Counted from the first letter of the stretch, positions 51,138 through 60,242 are shown. The stretch is DNA of 64,000 nucleotides from Calidithermus roseus (GCF_003574095.1 NZ_QWLA01000005.1:16597-80596), one strand, 5' to 3'. The notes: generated by a model from the sequence alone, not told the origin. Program-made: numbers and translations.

Positions 51138-52223
51138 CTACGGCCTTTCTCCCGCCAGGACCGCGCCTCGAGCCGTCAACCTCAACCCGTGGGGGTCGCC
51201 CGCGATGAGCCCTTCGCGCTGGGCCCACTGCTGGGCCTGGGCCAAGAAGGCAGGGCTCCAGCCGAACTCCTCGAGCACCTCCCGCACCGGCACGGGCCGG
51301 TCGTGGTGGGCCAAGTGGGCCAGCAGCAGCCGGGCGGCGAACTCCCGCTGCTGGCGGGCACGGCGGCTACGGGCGGGGATCACCCCGTCCACGGGCGAGA
51401 ACAGCCAGGCCAGGGCGAAGAGCAGCCCGGCCACCGTGGCCATCATTCCCGCGATCGAAGCATCGAGCAAGATGGCCAGCACGTAGCCCGCCACGCTGGA
51501 AACCGCGCCCACCAGCACCGCCAGGCCGATCATCACGGGCAGGCGCTGGGTGAGAAGGTAGGCTGTGGCGGGCGGGATGATGAGGAAAGCCACGATCAGG
51601 ATAGCCCCCACCGACTGGAAGGCGCCCACGGCAGTGAGGGAGACCAAACTCATCAGCGCGTAGTGCAGCGCTCCAGGAGCAAAGCCCAAAGCCGCAGCCA
51701 GCCCGGCGTCGAAGGTCGAGAGCTTGAGCTCTTTGTAAAACAGCAGCACGAACAGCAGGTTGAGCAGGGCCAGGGTGCCCATGATCCACAGCGACTCCGG
51801 CCCCAGGTTGAGGCCGAAGGCCTCGAGGGTGTTGAAGGGTGCATAGGCGATCTCGCCGTAGAGCACGGCGTCGAGGTCGAGGTGGACGTTGCGGAAGTAA
51901 AGCGACACCGCCAGCACCCCTAGGCTGAACAGGGCAGGGAAGACCAGCCCGATGGCTGCATCGTTCTTGATACGGTTGGTGCGGCTGAGCCACTCCACCA
52001 GCGTCACGGTCAGCAACCCGGCTGCCGCCGCGCCCAGCAGGGCTACCGCGGTGGCCCGCTCGCCCCCCGAGACCCAGAAGGCCAGCACGATGCCGGGAAG
52101 GACGGCGTGGGAGATGGCGTCGCTCATGAGGGCCATGCGGCGCAGCACCAGGAAGCTGCCCAGCAAGGCCGAGGCGGTGGAGACGAGAATGGCGGTGAGG
52201 ATGATGATCACATCGGCGCTCAC
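51138..52223 (-). CDS. Metal ABC permease with winged-helix-like C-terminal tail
   Basis: This 361-residue ABC-3 family permease (MntB/ZnuB type) has about eight transmembrane helices. The conserved blocks are LVLRRMALMSDAISHAVLPGIV and VGAFQSVGAILIVAFLIIPPATAYLL. Residues 285-361 form a soluble tail (RLLLAHLAHHDRPVPVREVLEEFG, REGLIAGDPHGLRLTARGAVLA) that looks like a DtxR-type winged helix. It is the last gene of the metal operon and overlaps the previous gene by 4 bp. Confidence 0.9.
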   Translation of the reverse strand: MSADVIIILTAILVSTASALLGSFLVLRRMALMSDAISHAVLPGIVLAFWVSGGERATAVALLGAAAAGLLTVTLVEWLSRTNRIKNDAAIGLVFPALFSLGVLAVSLYFRNVHLDLDAVLYGEIAYAPFNTLEAFGLNLGPESLWIMGTLALLNLLFVLLFYKELKLSTFDAGLAAALGFAPGALHYALMSLVSLTAVGAFQSVGAILIVAFLIIPPATAYLLTQRLPVMIGLAVLVGAVSSVAGYVLAILLDASIAGMMATVAGLLFALAWLFSPVDGVIPARSRRARQQREFAARLLLAHLAHHDRPVPVREVLEEFGWSPAFLAQAQQWAQREGLIAGDPHGLRLTARGAVLAGERP

Positions 52224-53377
52224 GATGCACCTCCCATCCCGCCCCCGACCAGCGGCCCCAGGGTCTTGGGAAGCACCCGCATGGCCTGCTCGAGCCGGTG
52301 GGCTTCGGCGTGGCCCCGCTCGCTAAGTTCCCAGTGATCGTTCCGCTGCACTACCCAGCCTTGGGCAGCGAGTTCCTCGAGCTCGGCTTTGGCCCTGGCC
52401 GGGGTGCTTCGGCGGCGCTGGGCCAGGCTTAGGGGGGTGAGCTCGGCGTGGTTGTGGAGCACGTGGGCGTCGAGTAGCAGCCGCTCGAGGCGGATGCGGC
52501 GGCGGTTGGCGCGGGTGCGTTGCCAGTCCCACACCAGCCCGCGTTCGGGAGCCAGCAGCAGCGAGAAGAGGCTGATGAGGCTGGCGGTGAGCACCACCAG
52601 CGGCCCGGTGGGGAGGTTCTCGCGTGTGGCCGAGATCAGCGCGCCTAGCAGGCCCGAAAGGACGCCAAACCCCGCCGAGAGCCAGATCATGCTGCTCAGG
52701 CGGTTGGTCCACTGCCGCGCTGCCGCCGCCGGGGCGATGAGCATGGCGGCCATCAACACCACGCCCACGGTTTGCAGCCCGATCATTACCGCGACGACCG
52801 TGAGCGAGGTCAGCAGCGTGCCCAGGCCGCGTACGGGCAGGCCCAGGCTCGCGGCATAGGCGGGGTCGAAGGAAATGAGCTTGAACTCCTTGTACAAAAG
52901 CCCCACCAGCAGCAGCGCGACGCCGCCCAGGAGGGCCATGGTCGCCACGTCCTCGCCTACGATGGTGGCGGCCTGCCCGAAGATGAACTTGTCCAGCCCG
53001 GCCTGGTTACTGTTTCTGCTGTGTTGGATGAAGGTGAGCAGGCCGATGCCGAAGCCGAAGAAGCTGCTCAGGATCACCCCCAGGGCGCTGTCTTCGGGCA
53101 GGCGGGTGGTGCGCAGGATGGCCAGCATCAGCAGCGAGGCCAGCCAGCCCACCGCGCCCGCGCCCAGCAGCAGGACCAGGGGGGCCTTGACGCCCGTGAG
53201 CAGGAAAGCCAAGCAGATGCCCGGCAGCGAGGCGTGGGCCAGCACGTCGCCCAGCAGGCTCTGGCGGCGCAGGGTGGCGAAGCTGCCCAGCACCCCGCCC
53301 ACCAGGCCCAACAGGGCCGCCCCCAGCGCGACGTTGCGCAGGGTGTAGTCGGTGAAGATCGCCAGGAAAAGCTCCAC
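52220..53377 (-). CDS. Metal ABC permease with winged-helix-like C-terminal tail, second subunit
   Basis: This 385-residue ABC-3 permease has the same plan. It carries TLRRQSLLGDVLAHASLPGICLAF and TVGVVLMAAMLIAPAAAARQW. A soluble tail from residue 290 (LLLDAHVLHNHAELTPLSLAQ, ELAAQGWVVQRNDHWELSERG) is again winged-helix-like. The two permeases probably form a heterodimer with the ATPase downstream of the binding protein. Confidence 0.9.
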   Translation of the reverse strand: MELFLAIFTDYTLRNVALGAALLGLVGGVLGSFATLRRQSLLGDVLAHASLPGICLAFLLTGVKAPLVLLLGAGAVGWLASLLMLAILRTTRLPEDSALGVILSSFFGFGIGLLTFIQHSRNSNQAGLDKFIFGQAATIVGEDVATMALLGGVALLLVGLLYKEFKLISFDPAYAASLGLPVRGLGTLLTSLTVVAVMIGLQTVGVVLMAAMLIAPAAAARQWTNRLSSMIWLSAGFGVLSGLLGALISATRENLPTGPLVVLTASLISLFSLLLAPERGLVWDWQRTRANRRRIRLERLLLDAHVLHNHAELTPLSLAQRRRSTPARAKAELEELAAQGWVVQRNDHWELSERGHAEAHRLEQAMRVLPKTLGPLVGGGMGGAS

Positions 53378-53381
53378 GGCC

Positions 53382-54152
53382 TCACCTCCCCAGGCTCATG
53401 CGCTCGCCGTAGGTGGCCTTGAGGTTTTCCGCCGTAAAAGTCTGTTCCAGCGGCCCGCTGGCGATGACCTGCACGTTGAGCAGGGTGAGGTGGTCGAAGT
53501 AGTCGCGCACCGTCTCGAGGTCGTGGTGCACCACCACCACCGTCTTGCCCCGCCCCTTGAGCTCGTGCATCACCTGCAGGATGGCCTCCTCGGTCACCGC
53601 GTCCACCCCGGCGAAGGGCTCGTCCATGAAGTATAGGTCGGAGTTTTGCGCCAGGGCACGGGCTAAGAAGACCCGCTGCTGCTGCCCGCCAGAAAGCTGG
53701 GCGATCTGGCGCTGGGCGAAAGCAGCCAACCCTACCTGCTCGAGGGCCCGCATGGCCTCCTCGCGCTCGGCCCTGCCGGGCCGCCTGAACCAGCCCAGCC
53801 GCCCGTACAACCCCATCAGCACCACGTCCAGGGCGTTGGTGGGGAAGTCCCAGTCTACCGAAGAGCGCTGGGGCACGTAGCCGATGTGGCGGCGGACTGC
53901 TTGTAGGGGTTGGCCGAAAAACTGCACCGTGCCCGAGGCCCTGGGGACCATCCCCAGCACGGCCTTGAGCAGGGTGCTCTTGCCTGCCCCGTTGGGGCCG
54001 ACGATGGCGCAAAGCTGTCCTTCGGGAATGACGAGATCCACGTCCCACAGCACCGGCTTTTCGCGGTAGGCCACAGTAAGGTCGCGCACCTCGAGGGGAG
54101 CCGGGCGCAGGGATATGGGAGAGAACTGGTCGCTGGTCGTGGGTCTGATCAT
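53382..54152 (-). CDS. Metal ABC transporter ATPase
   Basis: This 256-residue ATPase has Walker [10 protein letters not shown], the block [21 protein letters not shown] typical of Mn/Zn/Fe transporters of the MntA/ZnuC group, signature [16 protein letters not shown] and Walker [13 protein letters not shown]. It overlaps the binding-protein gene by 4 bp. Confidence 0.94.
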   Translation of the reverse strand: MIRPTTSDQFSPISLRPAPLEVRDLTVAYREKPVLWDVDLVIPEGQLCAIVGPNGAGKSTLLKAVLGMVPRASGTVQFFGQPLQAVRRHIGYVPQRSSVDWDFPTNALDVVLMGLYGRLGWFRRPGRAEREEAMRALEQVGLAAFAQRQIAQLSGGQQQRVFLARALAQNSDLYFMDEPFAGVDAVTEEAILQVMHELKGRGKTVVVVHHDLETVRDYFDHLTLLNVQVIASGPLEQTFTAENLKATYGERMSLGR

Positions 54153-55090
54153 GGATGTTCGCCTCCGAGCAGAGCCGAAACGATGGTTCTGACGTTGTGT
54201 TCGACCATGCCGATGTAGGTGCCTTCGGGGGTGCCGGGGTCCCCGGCGGCGTCGGAGAACAGCTCACCGCCGATGTGCAGCTCCTTGCCGCGCGAGCGCA
54301 CCGCTGCCACCACAGCCTCCACCGAGCGCCGGGGCACGCTGGACTCGACGAAGATGGCCCGGATGCCGCGCTCGGCTAGGAAGGCCGCCAGGTCCTGCAC
54401 GTCGCGGGTCCCGGTCTCGGCCACGGTAGAGACGCCCTGCAGGCCCCGCACCTCGAGGCCATAGCGCCGCCCGAAGTAGCTGAAGGCATCGTGAGCGGTC
54501 ACCATCACCCGCTGTTGGGGGGGAATCCGCTCGATCTCACGCTTGACCCACGCGTCCAACTCCCGCAGCCGGGCCTGGTACTGCTGGGTGCGCTTGGCGT
54601 AGTAGCCAGCGCCCGCCGGGTCCACCCTGGAAAGCCCATCCCGCACAGCCTCGGCGGTGTAGGCCCACAGGCTCACGTCAAACCACACGTGGGGGTCGTA
54701 GGTGTAAGTGCCCTCGAAGCCACCCTTCGGTGCGATGAGCAGCTCGCGGGGGATGGTGTCGGTGACGGCGATAGCCTTGGGCATCTTCTCGAAGAGTTCC
54801 ACGAGCTTGCCCTCGAGGAACAGCCCGCCGTAGAAGACGATGTCGGCCTGGGTCAGCTTGCGCACGTCCCCGGCGGAAGCCTTGTAGAGGTGGGGGTCCA
54901 CGCCGGGGCCCATCAGGCCCGTGACCTGCGCCCGCTCCCCGCCGATCTGCTGCACCAGGTCGCTGACGAAGTTGGTAGTGGCCACCGCCCGCACCGGGCG
55001 ACTTCCGTCGATGGGCCTGAGGGCGAATTCCTGGGTCTGGCAGGCGCTCAGCAAGGTGGCGAGCGTGAGGAGCACGAAGGGTAATCGCAT
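54149..55090 (-). CDS. Metal ABC substrate-binding lipoprotein (Mn/Zn type)
   Basis: This 313-residue cluster 9 binding protein has lipobox LLSAC. Metal ligands can be placed in [16 protein letters not shown] (His), [13 protein letters not shown] (His), [11 protein letters not shown] (Glu) and [10 protein letters not shown] (Asp). A His-His-Glu-Asp set is characteristic of manganese-binding members, while zinc binders usually have a third His and a His-rich loop, which is missing. Manganese is therefore the likely cargo. Confidence 0.9.
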   Translation of the reverse strand: MRLPFVLLTLATLLSACQTQEFALRPIDGSRPVRAVATTNFVSDLVQQIGGERAQVTGLMGPGVDPHLYKASAGDVRKLTQADIVFYGGLFLEGKLVELFEKMPKAIAVTDTIPRELLIAPKGGFEGTYTYDPHVWFDVSLWAYTAEAVRDGLSRVDPAGAGYYAKRTQQYQARLRELDAWVKREIERIPPQQRVMVTAHDAFSYFGRRYGLEVRGLQGVSTVAETGTRDVQDLAAFLAERGIRAIFVESSVPRRSVEAVVAAVRSRGKELHIGGELFSDAAGDPGTPEGTYIGMVEHNVRTIVSALLGGEHP

Positions 55091-55099
55091 GATGGATTC

Positions 55100-56299
55100 C
55101 TAGAACTTCACCATGAAGGCGGTAAGGTACATGACCGCGACCCCGGCCACGAAACCGCCGAGGTTGACCCAGTTGAGGGTGGGAAGCTCGAGCCGGGCGC
55201 TGTCTTTGGCCACCAGCCTGCCCACCTCCCACACCACCTGCAGGATGGCTCCGACCCCGATGGCCAGGAAGAGCGCGGCCAGCACCGGGTTGAAGGCGAA
55301 GCCCCCGATCCAGGTGCCCAGGATGGCCGGCCCCCCCGCCAGCAGGGCCAGCAGCGCGAAGTGCTTGAGGCCGGGGTTCTGCCGCACTATGGGAGCCACG
55401 ATCCCCACCCCTTCGGTGATGTTGTGCAGGGTGAAGCCCAGCACCAGGAAGGTGCCCAACGCCGCTTCCCCGGCAGAGAAGGCCGCGCCAATCGCCAGGC
55501 CCTCACCCAGGTTGTGCAGGCCGATGCCCAGCGCGATCTGGTAGGCCAGGCTCAGGGGGCTGCGCTCGCCCGAAGCGCCCGGTCGGCGGTTGCCCACCAC
55601 CAGGAGCACGCCCAGGGCGATCAGGGCCACCAGGATCACCGCCGGAACCCCCTGCCAGAAGGCGGGTAGCTCGGCGGCGAACTCCTGCGCGTCGAGCCAG
55701 GTGCCCACCGCCAGGTAGACCAAGAGCCCCACGGTGAGGGAGAGGACGAAGCTCATGGCCCGCCTGCCCAGGCGGCGCATCCAGGGGTACCACAGCATCC
55801 CCAGCACCACCGGCACGACGCCTACGTACAGGCCCACCAGGCCAAAGCGCCAGAACAGGCCGGCGTCGAGTCTTGGAGTCTGCACCGCCGCCGGGATCTC
55901 CCCCTCGAAAGTGGTGCCCAGGCGGGTGATCAGGGTGACGGCGTGGGCCTCCTCCGCGACCCAGGGGTAGGGGATGGTGAAGGTGGCCCGCCCCAGCCGG
56001 GGAATGGTCGTGGAGGGTTCGGCGCTGAATTCCCAGTAGGCCTCGTCCACCAGCACTTGGGGGATGGTGACCGCTTGCGGGCCGTCGTTGACGACCTCCA
56101 CCTTGATCACGCCGGGCTCGGGCAGGGTGATGCGCTCGATGGTGACCTTCTCGAGCGGAGGCCCGGCCAGCTCTCGCAGCCCACCGCCCGTCGTCACCAG
56201 GTAGGCCAGCACCAGGCCCAGCAGCAACAGCGGCACCAGCGCCAGCGCCCAGCCAAAGCCTCCCTTGCCTGCGGGGGTGGTATTGCGCTCGACGCTCAC
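55100..56299 (-). CDS. ZIP family metal permease with extracytoplasmic N-terminal domain
   Basis: This 399-residue protein has a first transmembrane helix (residues 15-37), a beta-sandwich-like domain outside the membrane (about 45-140, VTIERITLPEPGVIKVEVVN), then ZIP helices with the metal-site motifs GIGLHNLGEGLAIG and GFTLHNITEGVGI. ZIP proteins move Zn2+, Mn2+ or Fe2+ toward the cytoplasm. The added N-terminal domain is unusual. It overlaps the multicopper oxidase gene by 4 bp. Confidence 0.88.
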   Translation of the reverse strand: MSVERNTTPAGKGGFGWALALVPLLLLGLVLAYLVTTGGGLRELAGPPLEKVTIERITLPEPGVIKVEVVNDGPQAVTIPQVLVDEAYWEFSAEPSTTIPRLGRATFTIPYPWVAEEAHAVTLITRLGTTFEGEIPAAVQTPRLDAGLFWRFGLVGLYVGVVPVVLGMLWYPWMRRLGRRAMSFVLSLTVGLLVYLAVGTWLDAQEFAAELPAFWQGVPAVILVALIALGVLLVVGNRRPGASGERSPLSLAYQIALGIGLHNLGEGLAIGAAFSAGEAALGTFLVLGFTLHNITEGVGIVAPIVRQNPGLKHFALLALLAGGPAILGTWIGGFAFNPVLAALFLAIGVGAILQVVWEVGRLVAKDSARLELPTLNWVNLGGFVAGVAVMYLTAFMVKF

Positions 56300-57477
56300 G
56301 CCTGCTCACCCCTTTTCCAGGGCACGATGCTGCCCTGGAGGCTCTTCTGATCCCAGGCCGCATCGAGCCCCACACTCTGCAAGGCCTGGGCGAAGTCTTC
56401 GGGCTTAACTACGTTGAAGTGCCCCATCCAGCCCAGTTCGGTGAACTCCGAGACGTGGGGGTGGAACATGTACATGCCGGGGAATTTGTAGCGGAACTCG
56501 ATGATCCCCCGCTGCCCCTGCACCTGGGAGATGGTGTCCACCCGGCGCAGCGTGGGCTCGAGCGTGGTGCCGTGGTCGTAGTAGTCGAACATGTTGGCGT
56601 GCAGGTGGAAGGTGTTGAGGGGGTCGAACTCGAGCACGTTGATTAGGTAAATCCGCACCAACTCGCCCAGCTTCAGCGGGATGGCCCGCCGGGCGTACTC
56701 GAAGGCCACGCTATTGACCGCATAGACCTCGTTGCCGCCGTCGAAGTTGGTGTCGAAGGCGTTCATCACCATCACGAACTCGCGCGCGGGCGGACGACCT
56801 CCCTTGGGATCGACGATGAAGGCACCGTACATGCCCTTGTGGATGTGGCGCTTGAGCGAGAGGGAGTGACAGTGATAGAGGTGGCAGCCAAAGGGCTCGG
56901 CGGTGAACTCGTAGGTCAAGCTCTGGCCCGGCTGGACCAGGCCGCCGTTACCGGGCAGCGGCGTGCCGTCCATCTCGGCGGGGTGGATGCCGTGGAAGTG
57001 GATGGTGTGGGGGTGGCTCGAGCTGTTGGTGAAGCGCACCCGGATGCGGTCACCCTCGGTGCAGCGGATGGTAGGGCCCGGCACGCGCCCGTTGTAGGTC
57101 CAGGCCGGGAAGAACACTCCAGGGGCGATCTCGATCTCCTTCTCCTGGGCCACAAACTCGTACTCGCGCAGGGTCTGGCCGCTGGGCAGCATGCTCACCT
57201 TGCCGTAATCCCAGTCCACCAACAGCCGCAGAGGGTCGAAGCCGTTGGCCTGATGATCGACCACTCCCACGGTGAGGTTGTTGCCGTGGCCCATCTGCTT
57301 GGGATCGGCGGCACCCATGTAGTGACCGCTGTGACCACCGACTTCGCCCTGAGGAGCCGGTTTGGGCCCCTGACCGAGGCCCAAGGCCGCCGCACCGGCC
57401 ACACCGGCAACCCCGCCCAGGCTGCGAAGCACCTGGCGGCGGGAGAACAGCTTAGGAAGAAAGCTCCTCATATGCAC
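56296..57477 (-). CDS. Tat-exported two-domain multicopper oxidase
   Basis: This 393-residue protein has a twin-arginine signal (SRRQVLRSLGGVAGVAGAAA). Copper motifs are HTIHFHG (about 157-163), CHLYHCHSLSLKRHIHKGMYG (about 198-218, supplying type 1 Cys203 and Met216), HLHANMF and FHPHVSEFTELGWMGHF. The type 1 site in domain 1 and trinuclear ligands in both domains fit NirK-like two-domain oxidases. The substrate is not known; metal oxidation is suggested by its operon partners, a Mn-type transporter and a ZIP permease. Confidence 0.88.
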   Translation of the reverse strand: MHMRSFLPKLFSRRQVLRSLGGVAGVAGAAALGLGQGPKPAPQGEVGGHSGHYMGAADPKQMGHGNNLTVGVVDHQANGFDPLRLLVDWDYGKVSMLPSGQTLREYEFVAQEKEIEIAPGVFFPAWTYNGRVPGPTIRCTEGDRIRVRFTNSSSHPHTIHFHGIHPAEMDGTPLPGNGGLVQPGQSLTYEFTAEPFGCHLYHCHSLSLKRHIHKGMYGAFIVDPKGGRPPAREFVMVMNAFDTNFDGGNEVYAVNSVAFEYARRAIPLKLGELVRIYLINVLEFDPLNTFHLHANMFDYYDHGTTLEPTLRRVDTISQVQGQRGIIEFRYKFPGMYMFHPHVSEFTELGWMGHFNVVKPEDFAQALQSVGLDAAWDQKSLQGSIVPWKRGEQA

Positions 57478-57483
57478 CTCTTG

Positions 57484-57511
57484 TTGCCTATTGCCGATAG
57501 CCGATGGCTAA
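57484..57511. repeat. Short heptad-repeat tract in the metal operon
   Basis: TTGCCTA, TTGCCGA, TAGCCGA, TGGCTAA run with a 7-bp period between the MntR and multicopper oxidase genes. Confidence 0.5.
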
Positions 57512-57524
57512 AGGAGGCTTTTAG

Positions 57525-58256
57525 CTATGAGCTATCCGCGGGTTGTTCACCCTCGGCTACCCACAGCGCCTGAGCCAGGCTGATGGGCAGCAGAAAGCGT
57601 TCTTTGCCGATCTGGATGCGCACTCCCTGCTCGAGGCGCTCGAGTACTTCCACCCTGGCCCCAGGCCGCAGATGCAGGTGCGCGAAGAGGTTGAGGCTGT
57701 CCTGGTCCTGCGTGGCCACGCGGGTCACCATCCCCCATTCACCGCTCCCGAGGGCAGTCAGTCGTCTGGAGGGTTGGGAATCGGGCAGCTCGAGGTGGGC
57801 GGTGGGGATGGGATCGCCGTGGGGGTCGTGCGAGGGATGGCCCAGCCACTCGGCAATGCGGGCCTCGAAGTCCTCGGAAATGTGGTGCTCGAGCCGCTCG
57901 GCCTCGGCGTGCACTTCCTCCCAGCCGTAGCCCAGGGCCTGGTGCAGGTAGGTCTCCAGCAGCCGGTGGTGGCGCAGCACCTCCAGCGCCACTTTGTACC
58001 CGGCCTCCGTCAGCCGCACGCCCTTGTAGGCTTCGTATTCCACCAGGGCCAGTTCGGCCAGCTTCTTGAGCATCCCCGTCACCGAAGCCGGTTTGACCTC
58101 CATGCGTTCGGCGAGTTCCTGGGTCGAGACCGAGTTGGTGCGCTCGAGGGGGCTCGAGCCCTCCGGCGCGCTCCCCAGCAACAGGATCTGCTTGAGGTAG
58201 TCCTCCTGGGCCTCGCTCAGCACGGGGCGGGACAGCGACGAGTTCACAGGCTCCAC
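57525..58256 (-). CDS. MntR/DtxR family metal-dependent repressor
   Basis: This 243-residue protein has an N-terminal winged helix-turn-helix (SEAQEDYLKQILLLG, STQELAERMEVKPASVTGML), a dimerisation and metal domain with HHRLLETYL and EAERLEHHISEDFEARI, and a C-terminal SH3/FeoA-like domain. The site that is Cys102 in DtxR is Glu here (EAERLEH), as in manganese-sensing MntR. It is the likely ligand of the palindromes upstream of its own operon. The gene overlaps the preceding small gene by 13 bp. Confidence 0.9.
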   Translation of the reverse strand: MEPVNSSLSRPVLSEAQEDYLKQILLLGSAPEGSSPLERTNSVSTQELAERMEVKPASVTGMLKKLAELALVEYEAYKGVRLTEAGYKVALEVLRHHRLLETYLHQALGYGWEEVHAEAERLEHHISEDFEARIAEWLGHPSHDPHGDPIPTAHLELPDSQPSRRLTALGSGEWGMVTRVATQDQDSLNLFAHLHLRPGARVEVLERLEQGVRIQIGKERFLLPISLAQALWVAEGEQPADSS

Positions 58257-58534
58257 CCCCTCAGGCGGTAGTACCGCTCCTTAGGCTCGGCGCTGAGCAG
58301 GTGGATTTGGTTGAGCCTGCACCAGGTGAAGTGGAACCCCAGGCTAGCTCCCATCATCCCCAGAACCCAGACCAGAGCCCAATTCCCCACCCAGGCCGAC
58401 AGCAGCGCGGTAATGCCGAAAAACACCACCATCTTGGTCAAACGTCTGGCCACAGGGGTCTTAATCTCGAAGTGCCCCAAAAGTACCGTTCCCAGCGTGT
58501 ACAGCATCCCTGCAATAGCAAGGCTCATCCACAT
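58244..58534 (-). CDS. Small membrane protein leading the metal operon
   Basis: This protein of about 96 residues has three predicted transmembrane helices (MSLAIAGMLYTLGTVLLG, VVFFGITALLSAWVG, WALVWVLGMMGASLGF) and a soluble end (AEPKERYYRLRGWSL). The ATG at 58534 is preferred because GGAGGG lies 4 nt upstream. Function is unknown; a role in metal transport or sensing is inferred only from position. Confidence 0.7.
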   Translation of the reverse strand: MWMSLAIAGMLYTLGTVLLGHFEIKTPVARRLTKMVVFFGITALLSAWVGNWALVWVLGMMGASLGFHFTWCRLNQIHLLSAEPKERYYRLRGWSL

Positions 58535-58547
58535 GATGCCCTCCATA

Positions 58548-58608
58548 TTTAGGCATACCTACTTAAACATACACTGATAGTTTAGGTGAACCTAAAAACC
58601 ATTGTCAA
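58548..58608 (-). promoter_or_regulatory. Metal operon promoter with two DtxR/MntR-type operators
   Basis: On the minus strand TTGACA (58603-58608) and TAAACT (58579-58584) are 18 nt apart. Between and over them lies the perfect palindrome TTTAGGTGAACCTAAA (58581-58596), close to the DtxR-family box TTAGGTTAGCCTAACCTAA. A second, imperfect copy TTTAGGCATACCTAC (58548-58562) sits just before the start codon. Metal-loaded repressor would occlude RNA polymerase. Confidence 0.8.
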
Positions 58609-58659
58609 GCCTCGAGCCACGCCGCCAAGTTGTGCTACAATCTGCAAGCGTGTTTTCGG

Positions 58660-58736
58660 GCGCCCGTAGCTCAGTTGGATAGAGCGAAGGTTTCCTAAAC
58701 CTTAGGTCGCAGGTTCGAGTCCTGCCGGGCGCACCA
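58660..58736 (+). tRNA. tRNA-Arg (CCT)
   Basis: A full cloverleaf is visible: acceptor GCGCCCG pairs with CGGGCGC, the D arm is GCTCAGTTGGATAGAGC, the anticodon stem AAGGT/ACCTT encloses loop TTCCTAA with anticodon CCT, the T arm is GCAGGTTCGAGTCCTGC, and CCA is encoded. TACAAT (58636-58641) is a likely -10 box. A tyrosine recombinase gene follows, so the 3' end is the probable attachment site. Confidence 0.97.
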
Positions 58737-58810
58737 GTCCAGGACGCGAAAATCCGGGGTCGCGCAGGCCCCGAAAACTTGTTTCTACGGTGCGTTTACG
58801 GGAATTGGAC

Positions 58811-59982
58811 TCAAGCTTTAGCCCTGAGTTGCAGCAAGTCCTCGGGGTCGATCACCCAGCCCTGCCGCTCGTGTTGGAGCAGGTGACGGTAAACCCCGAG
58901 GGTAACATTCGGGTTGGCGTGACCCATCCGCTCGGCCACCAACTCCAGGGGGGCACCGTTGGCCAGCAGGTGGGAACCGTAGGAATGCCGCAGGTCGTGT
59001 ACCCGCAGAGGAGTAATACCCAGCCTTGCCACGATGCGACGCAGGGCGTGACCCGGTGCGTTGTAGTCCAGAGGCTTTGCCGGGTCGTTGCCGGGGAACA
59101 CCCACATGGTGCTGAGTGGGTTCTCTCCAAGCTTTTGTGTCCACCAATCGCAGTACTGTCTTAGCCGCATCAGGGTGGCATGAGGGATGGGCACGGTGCG
59201 GGCACTGGTGGGAGTCTTGGGGCCAGTGAGTCGATAAGCACTATAGGCCCGGCAGACAGTGAGGGTTCCGGCCTCAAAATCCAGATCACCCCACTGCAAC
59301 CCTAGCGCCTCTCCTAACCGCAATCCACAGGCCAGCATCAACCGCAGGGCCAGGGCAGTACGTGGGTCTTTGTGGCTGTCCAGGGCAGCGAGCAGGGCTT
59401 GCATTTCGTGGGGCTCCAAGGCTCGGCCCGCTTTCTGCGTGCGCTCTCCGCGTGGGGCCTTGATCACCACCGGCGCAACTGGATTGCGGTGGATCATTCC
59501 AGGCGCAGGGCTTCCTCGAAAAGGTGCGCCAACCGTTGACGCACGTGCCGTATGGTTCTGAGGTCGTAGCGCTTGCTCAGGTCGTCAATCAGGGCGCGGA
59601 TGTGGGCAGGTTTGACCTCTTGCAACTTCCTCGAACTCAAACCCTCATGGGCCTGAGGGTTTTTGAGGGAGGGCAGGGCCAGTGATAGCTCGCGGTGGTA
59701 GGCGGCGAGGGTGTTTGGGCGAACCTCGCGGGCCTTGCGCTCCAGCCACCGCAAGGCCCATTCCTGAACGGTGATGCTCGAAGGATCAGCCAGCAGGCCC
59801 TTAAAGTTGAGTGCGGCTTGCTCAGCCAGCCATCCCTCGGCCTCGCGGCGGGTAGGGAAGTAGCCACGCACTCTTAATGGCTTACCATCAGGCTTGCGAC
59901 CCACCTCAAGCTCAGCACACCAGCGGCCTGAGCCCTTATGACGGTAAATCGTGCCAGCGCCTTTACCCCTGCGCTTTCTCAT
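58811..59982 (-). pseudogene. Tyrosine recombinase (integrase) split by a frameshift
   Basis: The upstream frame (59494-59982, 162 residues) carries the arm-binding start (GTIYRHKGSGRWCAELEVGR) and core-binding SAM-like domain. The downstream frame (58811-59497, 228 residues) carries the complete catalytic domain: Arg in GLRLGEALGLQW, HDLRHSYGSHLL, and GHANPNVTLGVYRH with the Tyr nucleophile. They overlap by ATGA at 59494-59497, where one base appears lost in CTGGAATG (ALRL then MIHRNPV). Coupled translation of two halves is possible but would be unusual. Confidence 0.82.
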
Positions 59983-60172
59983 CGCCGCTCCTTAGCATCG
60001 CCCAAGGATGAAGTGCTGCATACTCTCGGGTCATCTCTTCTAGGTCACCTTTGCTCAGACGTTTGCCTGCGATGAAGTTGTGGCGATAGTCCAAAATGTA
60101 ATATTCACCTAAATCCCAGTAGGCCCTTTGGCTCCGTGTCTTTCGGATGATGCGGTTTTCATCACGAAGCAA
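59963..60172 (-). CDS. Small protein upstream of the integrase
   Basis: This protein of about 69 residues (TTG start) contains YWDLGEYYILDYRHNFIAGK and then LSKGDLEEMTREYAALHPWA. It overlaps the integrase start by 20 bp. Its position fits an excisionase or control protein, but no HTH is obvious and no family was recognised. Confidence 0.45.
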   Translation of the reverse strand: MLRDENRIIRKTRSQRAYWDLGEYYILDYRHNFIAGKRLSKGDLEEMTREYAALHPWAMLRSGDEKAQG

Positions 60173-60242
60173 GCCTGCGATTTAAGCAGGCTATCAAGGC
60201 ACGAAGACTGACCACCGGAACACGTTGCTCGTTCATGGTAAC

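Noticed and set aside
58749..58790. Terminator after tRNA-Arg
   Set aside because: CGGGG and CCCCG can pair, but the stem is short and no T run follows directly; too weak to call.
58811..59497. Catalytic part of the integrase as a complete stand-alone enzyme
   Set aside because: The preceding frame supplies exactly the missing N-terminal domains with a 4-bp overlap, so one split gene is the better reading.
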